Shown here piece by piece: positions 30,181 to 40,521 of a DNA stretch of 64,000 nt (the stretch's first letter is position 1; each line of letters starts with the position of its first letter). The notes beneath the pieces are model-generated. The model was not told where the DNA came from, ran no database searches, and saw only the letters and a list, made by a program, of their open reading frames with translations. The translations under genes were made by a program, and so were the position numbers. Source of the stretch: Lactococcus allomyrinae (GTDB lineage: Bacteria; Bacillota; Bacilli; Lactobacillales; Streptococcaceae); the NCBI RefSeq assembly GCF_003627095.1, contig NZ_CP032627.1, positions 1,240,001 through 1,304,000 of the forward strand, read 5' to 3'.

Positions 30181-30435
30181 TTAATACAAATGAAGCAAGA
30201 GCCCCAGCAAAATTGAACCCGCTCCCAAAAAACTGATGAAACAAATCACAAATCCAAAGGTAAAATAGTTCTGTGCATAGCCACTATAATAAGCTTTTCT
30301 TGTCCGTTTCCCTCCATAAAAAATCATTGATAGCACTGACAGAGTCGTCAGTACGCTTTGAATGATTACATTATTGATTGTCATAAAGTTCAAAATAGAA
30401 CCTGCTCCTGCTACAAGCGCAAATAAAATCCCCAT
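30181..30435 (-). CDS. small hypothetical membrane protein
   Basis: Eighty-four residues with two or three hydrophobic segments (ILFALVAGAGSILNFMTI, VIIQSVLTTLSVLSMIFYGG, FTFGFVICFISFLGAGSILL) and a basic link GGKRTRKAYYSGYAQN. I do not recognise a family. A purine-rich ribosome site precedes the ATG, and a terminator follows, which support a real gene. Confidence 0.6.
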   Translation of the reverse strand: MGILFALVAGAGSILNFMTINNVIIQSVLTTLSVLSMIFYGGKRTRKAYYSGYAQNYFTFGFVICFISFLGAGSILLGLLLHLY

Positions 30436-30517
30436 TTTTCCCCCTTCAATCTTTAGACTACTCCATCATAAATATAAATCTCCCAATGTTTACTGACAGA
30501 AATCATAAATTTCTTTC

Positions 30518-30850
30518 TCATCGCAAAATTTTCTCTATCTTTTTCCCCTTTGCCAATTCGTCAACCAGCTTATCCATTTGTCGTATTTTTTTGATTAAAG
30601 GATCTTGGATTTCTTCAATGCGTACACCACATATGACACCTTTAATCAAATCTGACTTAGGATTAAAAACTTTTTCTGACAGCAGCTCTTCAAAAGTTCC
30701 TGTCAGTGCTGACGGTTCTTCAAATCCTGTCAACCAAAACAAAACCTCATCTAGTTCCGCAGTCGTGCGCCCTTTTCGCTCTATTTTTGCAACATAAAGC
30801 GGATAAACCGCCTCCCATCTCATCTTATAAATACGCTCCAGATTTCCCAT
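30518..30850 (-). CDS. DUF2200 family protein
   Basis: About 110 residues, MGNLERIYKMRWEAVYPLYV AKIERKGRTTAELDEVLFWL TG, the characteristic DUF2200 opening. I place the start at the ATG at 30850, 9 bases after GAGGAG, rather than at an upstream in-frame ATG. The family is cytoplasmic and of unknown function. An exact 12-bp palindrome lies in frame at 30702 (PSALTGT). Confidence 0.8.
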   Translation of the reverse strand: MGNLERIYKMRWEAVYPLYVAKIERKGRTTAELDEVLFWLTGFEEPSALTGTFEELLSEKVFNPKSDLIKGVICGVRIEEIQDPLIKKIRQMDKLVDELAKGKKIEKILR

Positions 30851-30990
30851 TATGTTCATCTCCTCGATCTCAAACAAAATTTGTCAAAGCACAATGACAG
30901 CAGTCTGTCAGCATGCTGACAGAAATTTTCAAGGTAAAATTTAACCAAAAAAACGCTGACAGAAGTCCGTCAGCGCTCATTTTTCAAAGA

Positions 30991-32967
30991 TCAGTCCAAA
31001 GTATTGTAAACTGCCACAACATTTTCAGCAGTAAAGCCGTACTCTGGCAATACTTTTGCTGCAGGTGCAGAAGCACCCCATTTGTCAATCGTTACCGTTG
31101 CACCATCAAGCCCAACATATTTACCCCAACCGTAGCTTGTACCTGCTTCAACAGCAAGACGGCGACGAACAGATTTAGGTAAGATTTCTTCTTGATATTC
31201 AGCAGATTGTTCATCAAAAATATTCATTGATGGCATAGAAACCACGCGCACGCTATTTCCTAGCGTTTTCTTCGCCTCAAGCGCTAAAGCAACTTCAGAG
31301 CCAGTAGCAATGATAATTCCTGAAAGTTCGCCTTCTTCTTTCGCAAGAATGTAACCACCACGACTCAAGCCTTCCTCAGCCAGTTCAGCCGTTCCAGGAA
31401 GAACAGGTAAGTTTTGACGTGTCAAGACCAGAGCTGTTGGACGATGTTGACTTGAAGCCGCACGACGCCAAGCAGCCACCACTTCATTACCATCTGCTGG
31501 ACGAATCACATCTAAGTTAGGCATTGAGCGTACAGAAGCCAGCTGTTCAACAGGTTCGTGAGTTGGACCGTCCTCACCCACAGCAATCGAGTCATGTGTC
31601 CAAACATAAGTTATGGGCAGACTTTGCAAAGCCGCCATCCGAACTGCTGGGAGCATATAGTTTGAAAAGACGAAGAAAGTCCCACCATACACGCGCGTTC
31701 CACCATGCAAAGCAATCCCATTCATCACTGCGCCCATCGCAAATTCACGCACACCAAACCAAATATTACGCCCTGCATAATTTGACGGCATAAAGTCTGA
31801 TTCTGCCTTTGCCATCGTATTATTTGACGCGGAAAGGTCAGCAGAGCCACCCCAGAAATTAGGCAGTTGAGCAGACAATTCTTGAATCGCTTCTTGTGAA
31901 GTCACACGTGATGCTTTGCTAGTTCCTTCTTCATGTTTTGTGAGTTCCAAGTCAGGCGTTTCATTCGCAAAAGCCTTTGCATATTGTTCTGCAAGTTCTG
32001 GATATTTCTCAGCATAATCATCAAACATATCACGCCAAACTTGTTCCATTGCTTCGCCACGTGCCACTGTTGTTTCCAAGAAACGTTTTGAAACTTCTGC
32101 AGGGACTGTAAATTCTGGATAATCCCAGCCATAAGCTGCTTTCGCAAATTTTACACCTTCAGCTCCCAAAGGCGCACCATGAACAGCTGAAGTCCCTTGT
32201 TTTTCAGCACCAAAACCAATCACCGTTTTCACTTCGATAATCGTTGGCTTAGATTTTTCAGCCTTAGCAACTTCAACTGCCGCAGCAATTTCTTCTAAAT
32301 CATTGCCATCTTTTACCAAAAGATGTTGCCAACCATAAGACTCAAAGCGCATTTTAATATCATCAATAAATGACATTGATAAATCACCATCAAGTGAAAT
32401 ATTATTTGAATCATAAAAGAGAACAAGCTTGCCTAATTTCAACTTACCAGCAAGTGAAGCCGCTTCTTGCGAAACACCTTCCATCAAATCTCCATCACCA
32501 TTCAAAGCATAAGTGTAATGATCCACAACATCAAAGCCAGGCTTATTATATTGCGCTGCCAAATGGGCCTCAGCCATTGCCATACCAACAGCATTAGCAA
32601 TCCCTTGACCGAGCGGTCCAGTCGTTGCTTCAACACCATCGGTATGATTAACTTCTGGATGTCCCGGTGTTTTAGACTGCCATTGACGGAAATTCTTCAA
32701 ATCATCAATTGTCACATTGTATCCCGCAAGATGCAACAAACTGTAGAGCATTGCAGATCCGTGACCAGCAGAGAGGACGAAACGGTCACGATTAGACCAT
32801 TTACGACTCGTCTTAGGATTCACATTCAAGAACTTACTCCAAAGGACATATGCCATTGGTGCAGAGCCCATCGGAAGACCTGGGTGACCAGAGTTTGCCT
32901 TTTGGACGGCATCCATTGACAAAGTCCGAATCGTGTTCACAGCCAATTGATCAGTGTAATCAAACAT
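30991..32967 (-). CDS. tkt: transketolase
   Basis: TPP-dependent transfer of two-carbon units in the pentose phosphate pathway. The 658-residue protein has [23 protein letters not shown], the TPP/magnesium motif [20 protein letters not shown], the pyrimidine-domain block [20 protein letters not shown] and a C-terminal domain ending [13 protein letters not shown]. It supplies or drains xylulose-5-phosphate from ribose (rbs operon) and possibly from the neighbouring UlaA-type PTS. The ribosome site is GGAGA before the ATG at 32967. Confidence 0.97.
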   Translation of the reverse strand: MFDYTDQLAVNTIRTLSMDAVQKANSGHPGLPMGSAPMAYVLWSKFLNVNPKTSRKWSNRDRFVLSAGHGSAMLYSLLHLAGYNVTIDDLKNFRQWQSKTPGHPEVNHTDGVEATTGPLGQGIANAVGMAMAEAHLAAQYNKPGFDVVDHYTYALNGDGDLMEGVSQEAASLAGKLKLGKLVLFYDSNNISLDGDLSMSFIDDIKMRFESYGWQHLLVKDGNDLEEIAAAVEVAKAEKSKPTIIEVKTVIGFGAEKQGTSAVHGAPLGAEGVKFAKAAYGWDYPEFTVPAEVSKRFLETTVARGEAMEQVWRDMFDDYAEKYPELAEQYAKAFANETPDLELTKHEEGTSKASRVTSQEAIQELSAQLPNFWGGSADLSASNNTMAKAESDFMPSNYAGRNIWFGVREFAMGAVMNGIALHGGTRVYGGTFFVFSNYMLPAVRMAALQSLPITYVWTHDSIAVGEDGPTHEPVEQLASVRSMPNLDVIRPADGNEVVAAWRRAASSQHRPTALVLTRQNLPVLPGTAELAEEGLSRGGYILAKEEGELSGIIIATGSEVALALEAKKTLGNSVRVVSMPSMNIFDEQSAEYQEEILPKSVRRRLAVEAGTSYGWGKYVGLDGATVTIDKWGASAPAAKVLPEYGFTAENVVAVYNTLD

Positions 32968-33044
32968 AAGATTTCTCCATATTTTTTATTAGTTGTGTTT
33001 AAAGACTTCACTTTTTTATCACAACTTCACTTTCTCCATATAAA

Positions 33045-33069
33045 TTTCTTGAAATATAACTTCAAGAAA
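33045..33069 (-). promoter_or_regulatory. tkt upstream palindrome and possible promoter
   Basis: TTTCTTGAA-7 bp-TTCAAGAAA, a perfect 9-bp dyad. On the minus strand TTGAAG within it, 17 bp and TATATG could be the promoter, so a regulator bound here would cover the -35. The rest of the 32968-33305 gap shows GAAGTTGTGA repeats near 33017-33090 and no gene. Confidence 0.45.
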
Positions 33070-33305
33070 CTGATTTTGCGCATGAAGTTGTGAAACCATG
33101 TCAATTCGTCATCACTTTTTACAACGAAAAACTATAAAAGCAAAGCCAGTTTTTGAACAACTTTATTTATCATCTATTATAACACAACTTAGAAACGGTT
33201 TTCACTCTTCAAAATTAAAATTTTTTTCTTTTTTTGAAAATTTATATGAAAATCTTTTTAATTTTTGTAGGAAATGTTGTTATTCTTGACTTTTGAGCCA
33301 GTATA

Positions 33306-33334
33306 AAATAGCCAGATTGTCAATCTAGCTATTT
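33306..33334 (-). terminator. terminator of the UlaA-type PTS operon
   Basis: Arms AAATAGC(C/T)AGATT and AATCT(A/G)GCTATTT, T-rich on the minus-strand exit; it begins four bases past the IIC stop codon. Confidence 0.8.
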
Positions 33335-33337
33335 CAA

Positions 33338-34711
33338 TTACTTCGCATTCAATTTATCACGTCTATTCAATAGTGCACTCGTAATAAGCACAACAACGAG
33401 AAAGGCTAGAATAAATATAATCAAGGTCGCAGAACCTGCTTTCCCCATCACTCCAAGCAGCCCACCTGATACGATATAATCAGAGTCAGCAAAAGTTGAA
33501 GCAGCATTCGCACCAAATGAACCTAAGGCAGGCAATATCAAAAGTGGCCCCCAAGCTAAGACGAGTCCGTTTGCAATTGATCCAATAATCGCGCCACGTA
33601 CTCCACCGAAAGCATTACCATAGACACCAGCCGCACCACCACAAAAGAAGATACCAACAACTCCGGGAATAATCACAGTTGTCCCTAATCCAAGCATAAT
33701 AAGCATTGAAACAATCCCAACAACGAAAGAAACAAAGAATCCAATCAATACAGCATTAGGTGCATAAGGAAACACAATTGGAACATCAAGTGCTGGTTTC
33801 GAATTAGGCACAAGTTTTTTCGCAATCCCTTGAAAAGCTGGAATAATCTCTGACAAAATCATCCGAACACCTTGGAGTACAACAACAAAACCTGCTGCAA
33901 ACGTTCCTGCTTGAGTAATGGCATAAACAATATAATTTGTACCAGCTGACAGAGCAGCACTTTCTACAAAATGAGGTCCTGCAATTAAAGCTAAGATAAT
34001 ATAAACAACCATCATCACTAGAGAAATAGAAACTGTAGAATCTCTCAAAAATCCAAGGCTTTTTGGAATATTTAACTTCTCAGTTGATTTTTCAGGGTTT
34101 CTGTTACCAAATTTTTCACCGAGCCATCCAGAAAGAGCATAGCCCATATTTCCAGTATGCCCCATCGCCACACCATCATTCCCTGTGATTTTACGCATAT
34201 AGCGCTGAGTTAAGGCGGGTGTAACTGTGAGAAGCGTTCCTTCAAATATCCCTCCTAGTAAAATCGTTAACCATCCATTTCCCAATCCTGCTGAAATAAG
34301 AACAACTGCAGCCATTGTAGAAACATAAAGCATGGCTTGTCCCGTCAAAAAGATATATTTGAAACGCGTAAAACGGGCTAAAAGAACATTAACAATAAAC
34401 CCTACTATCATAATCAAAGCTGCTGGTGTACCATATTTTACCAATGCTAAAGCCACAACTGCTTCATTTGACGGTACAACACCTTTTGCGTTGAATACAT
34501 GTTGAAACATCGTTGCAAAAGGGTTTAAGGAAGTTACCAAGATTCCTGCTCCACCAGTCAATACTAAAAATCCTGCAAATGTCTTGATTGAGCCTTGAAT
34601 AACAACGGTAGCAGCTTTTTTCTGCAAGATTAACCCTAACATTGCAATCAGACCCACTAAAAGAGCCGGTGTTGTCGTTACCGATACGACAAAGTTTAAA
34701 AAACCATTCAT
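33338..34711 (-). CDS. PTS transporter subunit IIC, UlaA (ascorbate) type
   Basis: A membrane channel of 457 residues starting at MNGFLNFVVSVTTTPALLVG (ATG at 34711, AAAGGAG upstream). UlaA-fold features include LVGLIAMLGLILQKKAATVV, GMGHTGNMGYALSGWLGEKF-like sequence and the C-terminal FGGVRGAIIGSIANGLVLAW. UlaA-type channels import L-ascorbate or other polyols and acids. No ascorbate-6-phosphate lactonase or UlaD/E/F genes are near, so the substrate is open. Confidence 0.88.
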   Translation of the reverse strand: MNGFLNFVVSVTTTPALLVGLIAMLGLILQKKAATVVIQGSIKTFAGFLVLTGGAGILVTSLNPFATMFQHVFNAKGVVPSNEAVVALALVKYGTPAALIMIVGFIVNVLLARFTRFKYIFLTGQAMLYVSTMAAVVLISAGLGNGWLTILLGGIFEGTLLTVTPALTQRYMRKITGNDGVAMGHTGNMGYALSGWLGEKFGNRNPEKSTEKLNIPKSLGFLRDSTVSISLVMMVVYIILALIAGPHFVESAALSAGTNYIVYAITQAGTFAAGFVVVLQGVRMILSEIIPAFQGIAKKLVPNSKPALDVPIVFPYAPNAVLIGFFVSFVVGIVSMLIMLGLGTTVIIPGVVGIFFCGGAAGVYGNAFGGVRGAIIGSIANGLVLAWGPLLILPALGSFGANAASTFADSDYIVSGGLLGVMGKAGSATLIIFILAFLVVVLITSALLNRRDKLNAK

Positions 34712-34771
34712 TTTGTTTATCTCCTTTAAGCTATGAAGCACTCCCCACTGCCTCAAAGACTCTTTTTTATA

Positions 34772-35071
34772 TTATTGATGTTCAATTCCATTCTCATCTA
34801 AGACTTTATAAACTCCCTCACGCGCTATTTCCTTATCAATGATTGAGTTAAGCGGAATAATTTTTTCTTCTGGAATATTCGGTAAAGCAGAAACCAAAGT
34901 AGATTCTACAAAGAAATAATCTGCAGCATCTGAAGTGGCTGAACCAACATCCATATGCTCTAACTCAAAATCATCAATATTTACACCAGCTTCTTCCAGT
35001 ATTGATTGAATATTCATTTGAACCATAAAACTCGTTCCAAGTCCTGATTGACATACACACGCAAACTTCAT
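34772..35071 (-). CDS. PTS subunit IIB, UlaB type
   Basis: Ninety-nine residues with the phosphocysteine loop CVCQSGLGTSFM at the N-terminus (Cys7). It lies directly after the regulator gene (one-base gap) and 60 bp before IIC. It would take phosphate from an EIIA domain; the only EIIA encoded nearby is the C-terminal domain of the regulator. Confidence 0.88.
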   Translation of the reverse strand: MKFACVCQSGLGTSFMVQMNIQSILEEAGVNIDDFELEHMDVGSATSDAADYFFVESTLVSALPNIPEEKIIPLNSIIDKEIAREGVYKVLDENGIEHQ

Positions 35072-35072
35072 G

Positions 35073-37013
35073 TTATTTTTCTCCTTCTTCTTTTAAAAGT
35101 ATTTGTTCGACTTCTGATGCTTCTGTTGCTGTAAGTAATTGATTCAAACGTTCTTTGTTAGACAATATCTTGGTGAGTGTAGATAAAGCTCTGAGATGCG
35201 TTTCATTGTCTATCGCTGCTAAAACGATGAAAAGTTTAATCTCATGTTTTACATCATCCATTAGTTTTACAGGCTGCTCACATCTTAAAAATGACATGGC
35301 AAGCTGGTTCACTCCATCTTCAGGTCTAGCATGAGGAAGAGCAATACCTAGCCCTAAGTCAATATAAGGACCAAAAGCTTCTACTTTATCAATAATGGCT
35401 TGCACATATCTTTTTTCAACTTCATGTTGCTCAATAAGTGGTTGAGCGGCGAGCTCAATTGCTTCTTGCCAACCTAAACTTTTATCTGTAAATCGTATTT
35501 TTTCTTTTGTAAGTAAATCTGATAGCATAACTCCTGAAATCTCTCCTTCTCGTCTTGTATGGTTTAACTTTTTATCAATAATTCTTAATAAATCTTTTCT
35601 ACCTGCTGGATTTTTTACTGTAATATAAGGTTCAATCGCACTTAAAATATTTTGTGCGGAAGGTTTGACAAATCCTGGAAGCTGATAGTCTTTTAAAAGT
35701 TGATTGTAGAGTTCATTTTCTTCTCGATGCTCGGGAAATGCAGACATAAGATAAACTTTTTTGTCTGATTTCACAGGAACTGTTGAAAAAATAATATCAT
35801 ATGAATTTTTAGGTAATTTTTCAAAATGTGAAACTGCTGTACTAAGGATGAATTCCATTGTAGGAAATAGATTTTCCAACCTTTTTTTCATAATTAGGCT
35901 TGAACTTATCCCATTCACACAGAGAACAATTGCTTTTAATCGTTTCGATGAGTATTTCTTTTTATAAATTTCCCCACCAAATAAAATCACAAAATAGGCA
36001 CGCTCAGATTCTGAAATTTTTCCAACTTGTTCTTTTAAGGGAGCAAGCGCAACATCCATAAGCAAAAATAATGAATAGTATTCGTTTTTTATTCGTTCAA
36101 GAAGGACATTCTCTAATTCAAAATGATTTTTTATTCTGAAATAAGCAGGTGTCAAATGTGCTAAAAGTGCCATAAATGTTTTTGTAAAATCTTCAAATTC
36201 GATGGCAGCCAATTTCATGACATTTTCCATAATATTAAACGCGATACGATATAAAAAATTATCTTGTGGAATTGCACCTTTTCCGTCTGACATCCCAATC
36301 ATCAATGCTTCGATTTGTTCATTTATTGTTTCGTCAGGATACTTGCTAGCTCTTGCTTTCAACAAACTTGTATAAAGAAGCGTTGAAATGTACCGACTAT
36401 AAACAATTTCGAGTTCCATTTGTTTCATTGTTTGTTTTAAGAATCGGCTCACTTTAAAAATGGTCAGGGAATCTTTTTGATTTAAAAATTTTGATAGAAC
36501 ATAACAGCCATTTTTTTCTGATAGTTTTTGTAAAAAATACCATGCTTTTTCTTGATGTTTTTCATTTTCAAAGTTGAGATAAAATCCTCTTTTTCTTGAA
36601 TATTCAACTTGGATTTTGTCTTTTTCCAGTTGTTTTCTTAACTTTTTTATGTCGCTCAATACTGTATTTCTGCTTACAACTAGCCAATTTTGTAAATCAT
36701 AAATTGATAGTGTTCTTGATTCAACAAAAACAAGTAGATAAATTAATGCTTGACGTTCAATTTCTGATAAAACAAATGTTTTTTGATTAATTGAGAAACG
36801 AATTTCTTCAAAATTTTGGAGATGATCAGGTATTGCTACAATTTCATTTTTATATTCGAGTTTTCTTAACTGTCTTATTTCTAATTTTTCGTTGAGTTCC
36901 TCTAGCTTTCTTTGAAATTTTTCTTTATCTAGATTGGTGACTTCTAATATGCGCTCTAATTTCCAGAGTTTATGTTTTGAAAAAAGAATAACATCTAAAT
37001 CATAGTCAATCAT
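35073..37013 (-). CDS. BglG-type PTS regulator fused to EIIB-like and EIIA domains
   Basis: A 646-residue multidomain protein: N-terminal HTH region (SIYDLQNWLVVSRNTVLSDI around 98-117), PRD domains (about 160-350), an EIIB-like P-loop with a cysteine (LCVNGISSS, C365) and a C-terminal fructose/mannitol-type EIIA with its histidine in GIALPHARPEDG (H561). The operon has separate IIB and IIC but no separate IIA, so this EIIA may both energise transport and report its state to transcription. It has no copy of the palindrome. Confidence 0.85.
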   Translation of the reverse strand: MIDYDLDVILFSKHKLWKLERILEVTNLDKEKFQRKLEELNEKLEIRQLRKLEYKNEIVAIPDHLQNFEEIRFSINQKTFVLSEIERQALIYLLVFVESRTLSIYDLQNWLVVSRNTVLSDIKKLRKQLEKDKIQVEYSRKRGFYLNFENEKHQEKAWYFLQKLSEKNGCYVLSKFLNQKDSLTIFKVSRFLKQTMKQMELEIVYSRYISTLLYTSLLKARASKYPDETINEQIEALMIGMSDGKGAIPQDNFLYRIAFNIMENVMKLAAIEFEDFTKTFMALLAHLTPAYFRIKNHFELENVLLERIKNEYYSLFLLMDVALAPLKEQVGKISESERAYFVILFGGEIYKKKYSSKRLKAIVLCVNGISSSLIMKKRLENLFPTMEFILSTAVSHFEKLPKNSYDIIFSTVPVKSDKKVYLMSAFPEHREENELYNQLLKDYQLPGFVKPSAQNILSAIEPYITVKNPAGRKDLLRIIDKKLNHTRREGEISGVMLSDLLTKEKIRFTDKSLGWQEAIELAAQPLIEQHEVEKRYVQAIIDKVEAFGPYIDLGLGIALPHARPEDGVNQLAMSFLRCEQPVKLMDDVKHEIKLFIVLAAIDNETHLRALSTLTKILSNKERLNQLLTATEASEVEQILLKEEGEK

Positions 37014-37132
37014 AAAGTGCTTGTCTCCTCTGTATTTTTATTATAACTTAATTATTCTAACAAAAAACAGCGCTTACAGTCCAAATTCATTGAGTAAAAA
37101 TTGATAAAATTGGACTGACTATCTGTGAATAT

Positions 37133-37157
37133 AAAAAAACTCCCTAAGAGAGTTTTT
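37133..37157 (-). terminator. terminator of the hexuronate operon
   Basis: Arms AAACTC and GAGTTT with a T-run on the minus strand, 47 bp past the kdgA stop. Confidence 0.85.
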
Positions 37158-37203
37158 TATTATCTTATTTTTAGATGACATTATTTTCAAATCAGAAGCT
37201 TGA

Positions 37204-37845
37204 CTATTTTTTGGCTTCTTCAAATGCAGCAATGAATTTTTTAGCATTTTCAGTGACTGCTGCATAATCGTCTGTAAGTGCTGGCGCGGTCACACCACCG
37301 CCTGCACTAACGGCTGCTGCGCCTGCCTCAAACCAGTCGGCAACATTATCCACATTGACCCCGCCTGACGGGAGGATATTGATGTAAGGAAATGGGCCTT
37401 TCAAGTCTTTAATCATCTTCGGACCTGTGATGTCACCTGGGAAAAGTTTAATCAGCTCTGAGCCATATTCCAGTGCGATTTGAGCTTCTTTTGGTGTCAA
37501 AATGCCTGGCACATAAGGAATTTGATAGAGGTTACAAATTTTTGCCACTTCAACATTAAAGCTAGGGCTGACGACAAATTGTGCTCCTGCAATAATCGCA
37601 AGGCGTGCGGATGTGGGATCAAGGACTGTACCAGCACCGATGACAACATTAGTTCCTTGATATTTTTCCACCAATTCAGCGATAACATCATTGGCTTTGG
37701 GAACAGAGTAGGTCAGCTCAATCGAGGTAATCCCTCCTGAGACAACGGCTTCGACGATTTTAATGGCTTTTTCAGGGCTGTCGCTTCTTACGACTGAAAC
37801 TACGCCTGATTTTAGGACTTTTTCTAGTAAGTTTGCTCTTTGCAT
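37204..37845 (-). CDS. kdgA: 2-keto-3-deoxy-6-phosphogluconate aldolase
   Basis: Class I aldolase splitting KDPG to pyruvate and glyceraldehyde-3-phosphate, the last step of hexuronate breakdown. The 213-residue protein has Glu43 in SIELTYS, GAGTVLD at 70-76 and the Schiff-base lysine K133 in LIKLFPGD. The start is 2 bp after the kdgK stop. It could also accept 4-hydroxy-2-oxoglutarate, as Eda does. Confidence 0.94.
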   Translation of the reverse strand: MQRANLLEKVLKSGVVSVVRSDSPEKAIKIVEAVVSGGITSIELTYSVPKANDVIAELVEKYQGTNVVIGAGTVLDPTSARLAIIAGAQFVVSPSFNVEVAKICNLYQIPYVPGILTPKEAQIALEYGSELIKLFPGDITGPKMIKDLKGPFPYINILPSGGVNVDNVADWFEAGAAAVSAGGGVTAPALTDDYAAVTENAKKFIAAFEEAKK

Positions 37846-37847
37846 TT

Positions 37848-38807
37848 TTATAGGACTCCGTTTCTTTGGTAAAATTCTCTGAGTTGGTCTGGCGTGGGGT
37901 AACCATCGTTATCGCCTTGATTTTGTACTGCCAAAGCGCCTACTGCGCAAGCGCGGACAACCGCTTCGTGAAGACTTTTTCCCTCCAGTAAGGCACTCTC
38001 CAAGCCTACTGCAAATCCATCGCCAGCACCGACTGTGTCTACGATCTTTTTAACTTTAAATCCTCTGACCATAAAGGGCTCGCTTGATTTTGTTTTGACA
38101 AAAGCACCCTCAGCGCCAAGCTTGACAATAACTGTATGGGTCAGCTCACTTTGGCTCAGGTAAAAATCAGCGATTTGCTCAGGGGAACGCGAACCCGTCA
38201 AAATTTCGCCTTCGTTGATGCCTGGCAAGATAATCTGACTTTCTTTTGCCAAGCAATTAATCGTTTGAATCATTTGTTCTTCGTCCTGCCAGAGTGCTGG
38301 GCGTAAATTGGTGTCAAATACAGTCAGCACATGGTCCGCATTCAATTTAGTATTAAGTGTTTTGAATGTTTCCAAAGCGGTCTTTGATAAGGCTGGAAAA
38401 ATACCTGACAAATGGGCAATTTTGATTCTGTCAGTGCTGACAGAATCAATGTCAAAAGCTGTCAGTTGACTTGCTGCAGAATTTTTGCGGAAATAAGCGA
38501 CCTGAGGGTCACCGTGACTGACATTTTGTTTGATATAAAATCCTGTGGCTGCTGACAGAGTTTTCGTCAGTAAACTTGTATCAATCCCTGCCTTATCAGC
38601 TTCATCAATGATGAAATTTCCAAATGGGTCATCTCCTACTTCGGATAAATATAGGGCTTGATGACCGAGGCGCGCTAGACCAATCGCCACATTGAGCTCT
38701 GCGCCTGCAACATATTTCGTAAAATGTTGAACTTGCTCAAGCGGGAGGTCTATCTCTTGTGCGACAAGTACCACCAGAGGCTCACCAATGGTCAAAAACT
38801 CTGTCAT
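37848..38807 (-). CDS. kdgK: 2-keto-3-deoxygluconate kinase (PfkB family)
   Basis: Phosphorylates KDG to KDPG. 319 residues from MTEFLTIGEP (ATG at 38807); its GGAG ribosome site lies within the end of uxaC and the start is one base after the uxaC stop. PfkB motifs are GAELNVAIGLARLG and the anion-hole DTVGAGDGFAVG. An exact palindrome copy at 38430 encodes the segment DIDSVSTDRIKI. Context makes KDG the likely substrate, although PfkB members are hard to tell apart. Confidence 0.93.
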   Translation of the reverse strand: MTEFLTIGEPLVVLVAQEIDLPLEQVQHFTKYVAGAELNVAIGLARLGHQALYLSEVGDDPFGNFIIDEADKAGIDTSLLTKTLSAATGFYIKQNVSHGDPQVAYFRKNSAASQLTAFDIDSVSTDRIKIAHLSGIFPALSKTALETFKTLNTKLNADHVLTVFDTNLRPALWQDEEQMIQTINCLAKESQIILPGINEGEILTGSRSPEQIADFYLSQSELTHTVIVKLGAEGAFVKTKSSEPFMVRGFKVKKIVDTVGAGDGFAVGLESALLEGKSLHEAVVRACAVGALAVQNQGDNDGYPTPDQLREFYQRNGVL

Positions 38808-38808
38808 G

Positions 38809-40218
38809 CTAGTCTCCATTCTCAAAAAAACCAAAATAGTCGTATGCATTGGTATAACTAATGTCTTTCACCATTTTTCCAAGTAAGGCTTCACTATCTG
38901 GCACTCGCCCGGCCTCAGAAAGACTGCCGATAAAGTTGCAGAGCACGCGGCGAAAATATTCGTGGCGCGGATAAGACAGGAAACTCCGTGAGTCCGTCAG
39001 CATACCTACAAAGTTTGGTAAAAGGCTCTGCGAAGCGAAAGTCTGAAGTTGATGCGTCATGCCCTCAGCCGTATCGTTGAACCACCAGCCTGCGCCAAGT
39101 TGCAGCTGTTGCACACCCTTTCCTTGGAAACAGCCCATCATGGTCGCAAGCTCCATCCAGTCATTTGGATTGAGCGAGTAGAAGATTGTTTTGGGGATAA
39201 TCCCGCGATAAGCTGCTGCTGTGAAAAGTTTGGTTAATTCTTCTGAAATATTAGCCTGTGTACCGATGGTGTCAAAGCCTGTGTTTTCACCAATTTCTTG
39301 CAAAGCTATGGGATTGATGGAGCGATTAACATTGACATGAAGTTGGAGGGTCCATCCGTATTTTTGATTGAGTTTCATGATTTCTAGCATCAAAGCAGTA
39401 ATATATTGATGATATTCAAGGTCACTGACTGGTTCATTTTTGATGGCTTTTTGGACAATCTGATCAATCGTGGCTCTGTCAGAATTGACAAAATAATATG
39501 TAGACAGTGAGTGGTCTGACAGTCGTCCTCCCATTTCGTGAAAATAAGCAAAACGTGCTGACAGTGCTTCAATTAAACTTCCAAAGTCTGTAATTTCAAT
39601 CTTTGCAGCAGCTGAAAGCTGTGTCAAATAATCAGAAAAAGCGCCATTTCGCATCATAATCAAATGATCTGGACGCAGTCCTGGCAAGACTTTGAAGTCT
39701 TTTTCCTCAGCGGATAATAAATTGTGATAAGGCAAATCACTTGCAGGATCATCTGTGGTCACAAGAACTTTGACTTTAGAATTTTTGATAAGATTTCGTG
39801 GTGTAAAAGCGTCAGTAGCAAGCTTTGCATTGGCTTCTTCCCAGATTTCATCTGCCGTAGCACGACTGATGAGTTTGTCAATATTGAAAAAACGCTTCAG
39901 CTCCAGATGGGTCCATTCATAGATTGGATTTCCGAAAGATTTTTCGAGTGTTTCTGCAAAAGCAAAGAACTTGTCATAATCTGAGGCTTCTCCTGTAATC
40001 AAACGTTCAGGAACGCCATTAGCGCGCAACAAGCGCCATTTATAATGGTCTCCGCCTAACCAAATTTGTGTTAGATTTTCATATTTTTTATTTTCATAAA
40101 TCTCTTGTGGCTCTAAATGACAGTGATAATCAATGATGGGCATATCTTTAGCATAGTTGTGAAATAACGTTTTTGCCATCTCGTTTTCTAACAAAAAGTC
40201 ATCTGATAAAAATTTCAT
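38809..40218 (-). CDS. uxaC: glucuronate (uronate) isomerase
   Basis: Isomerises D-glucuronate to D-fructuronate (or galacturonate to tagaturonate). The 469-residue amidohydrolase-fold protein opens [20 protein letters not shown] and has the family motifs [49 protein letters not shown] and [20 protein letters not shown]. It precedes kdgK and kdgA and is separated from the upstream epimerase by a 303-bp repeat-filled gap. Confidence 0.96.
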   Translation of the reverse strand: MKFLSDDFLLENEMAKTLFHNYAKDMPIIDYHCHLEPQEIYENKKYENLTQIWLGGDHYKWRLLRANGVPERLITGEASDYDKFFAFAETLEKSFGNPIYEWTHLELKRFFNIDKLISRATADEIWEEANAKLATDAFTPRNLIKNSKVKVLVTTDDPASDLPYHNLLSAEEKDFKVLPGLRPDHLIMMRNGAFSDYLTQLSAAAKIEITDFGSLIEALSARFAYFHEMGGRLSDHSLSTYYFVNSDRATIDQIVQKAIKNEPVSDLEYHQYITALMLEIMKLNQKYGWTLQLHVNVNRSINPIALQEIGENTGFDTIGTQANISEELTKLFTAAAYRGIIPKTIFYSLNPNDWMELATMMGCFQGKGVQQLQLGAGWWFNDTAEGMTHQLQTFASQSLLPNFVGMLTDSRSFLSYPRHEYFRRVLCNFIGSLSEAGRVPDSEALLGKMVKDISYTNAYDYFGFFENGD

Positions 40219-40261
40219 AATATTTCCTTTCTCATACTGTTTAACTTCTAAAAGTCCCTTT

Positions 40262-40500
40262 TAGAAGTTACTCCGCTCCGTTATGTTGTCGATGCTCGCT
40301 ATGCGACTACGTGCTTCCCACGCCGTTCTGCAACTTCGTTGCTCCGCTGTCCGTTTGCTTAGCTGCTGAAGCAACAAGAACAAAAGGCAAAGTTGCTAGT
40401 CACCGTTCCACGCAAACCTCTCTTGGGTAAGTGCAGGGCATATGTCTGCAGTTCAGCTGCTAAATCCCTCTTTGGCAGATTTAGAGATAAACTAGTATCA
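40262..40500. repeat. intergenic repeat, family B (epimerase to uxaC gap)
   Basis: Holds CACGCCGTTCTGC, CCGCTGTCCGTTTGCTTAGC, AAGCAACAAGAACAAAAGGC, ATATGTCTGCAGTTCA and a closing AACTAGTATCAAA, blocks shared with 13110, 16035 and 56675 units. It fills almost the whole gap; no gene is seen. Confidence 0.65.
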
Positions 40501-40521
40501 AATTTACTGACAGAAATTCTA

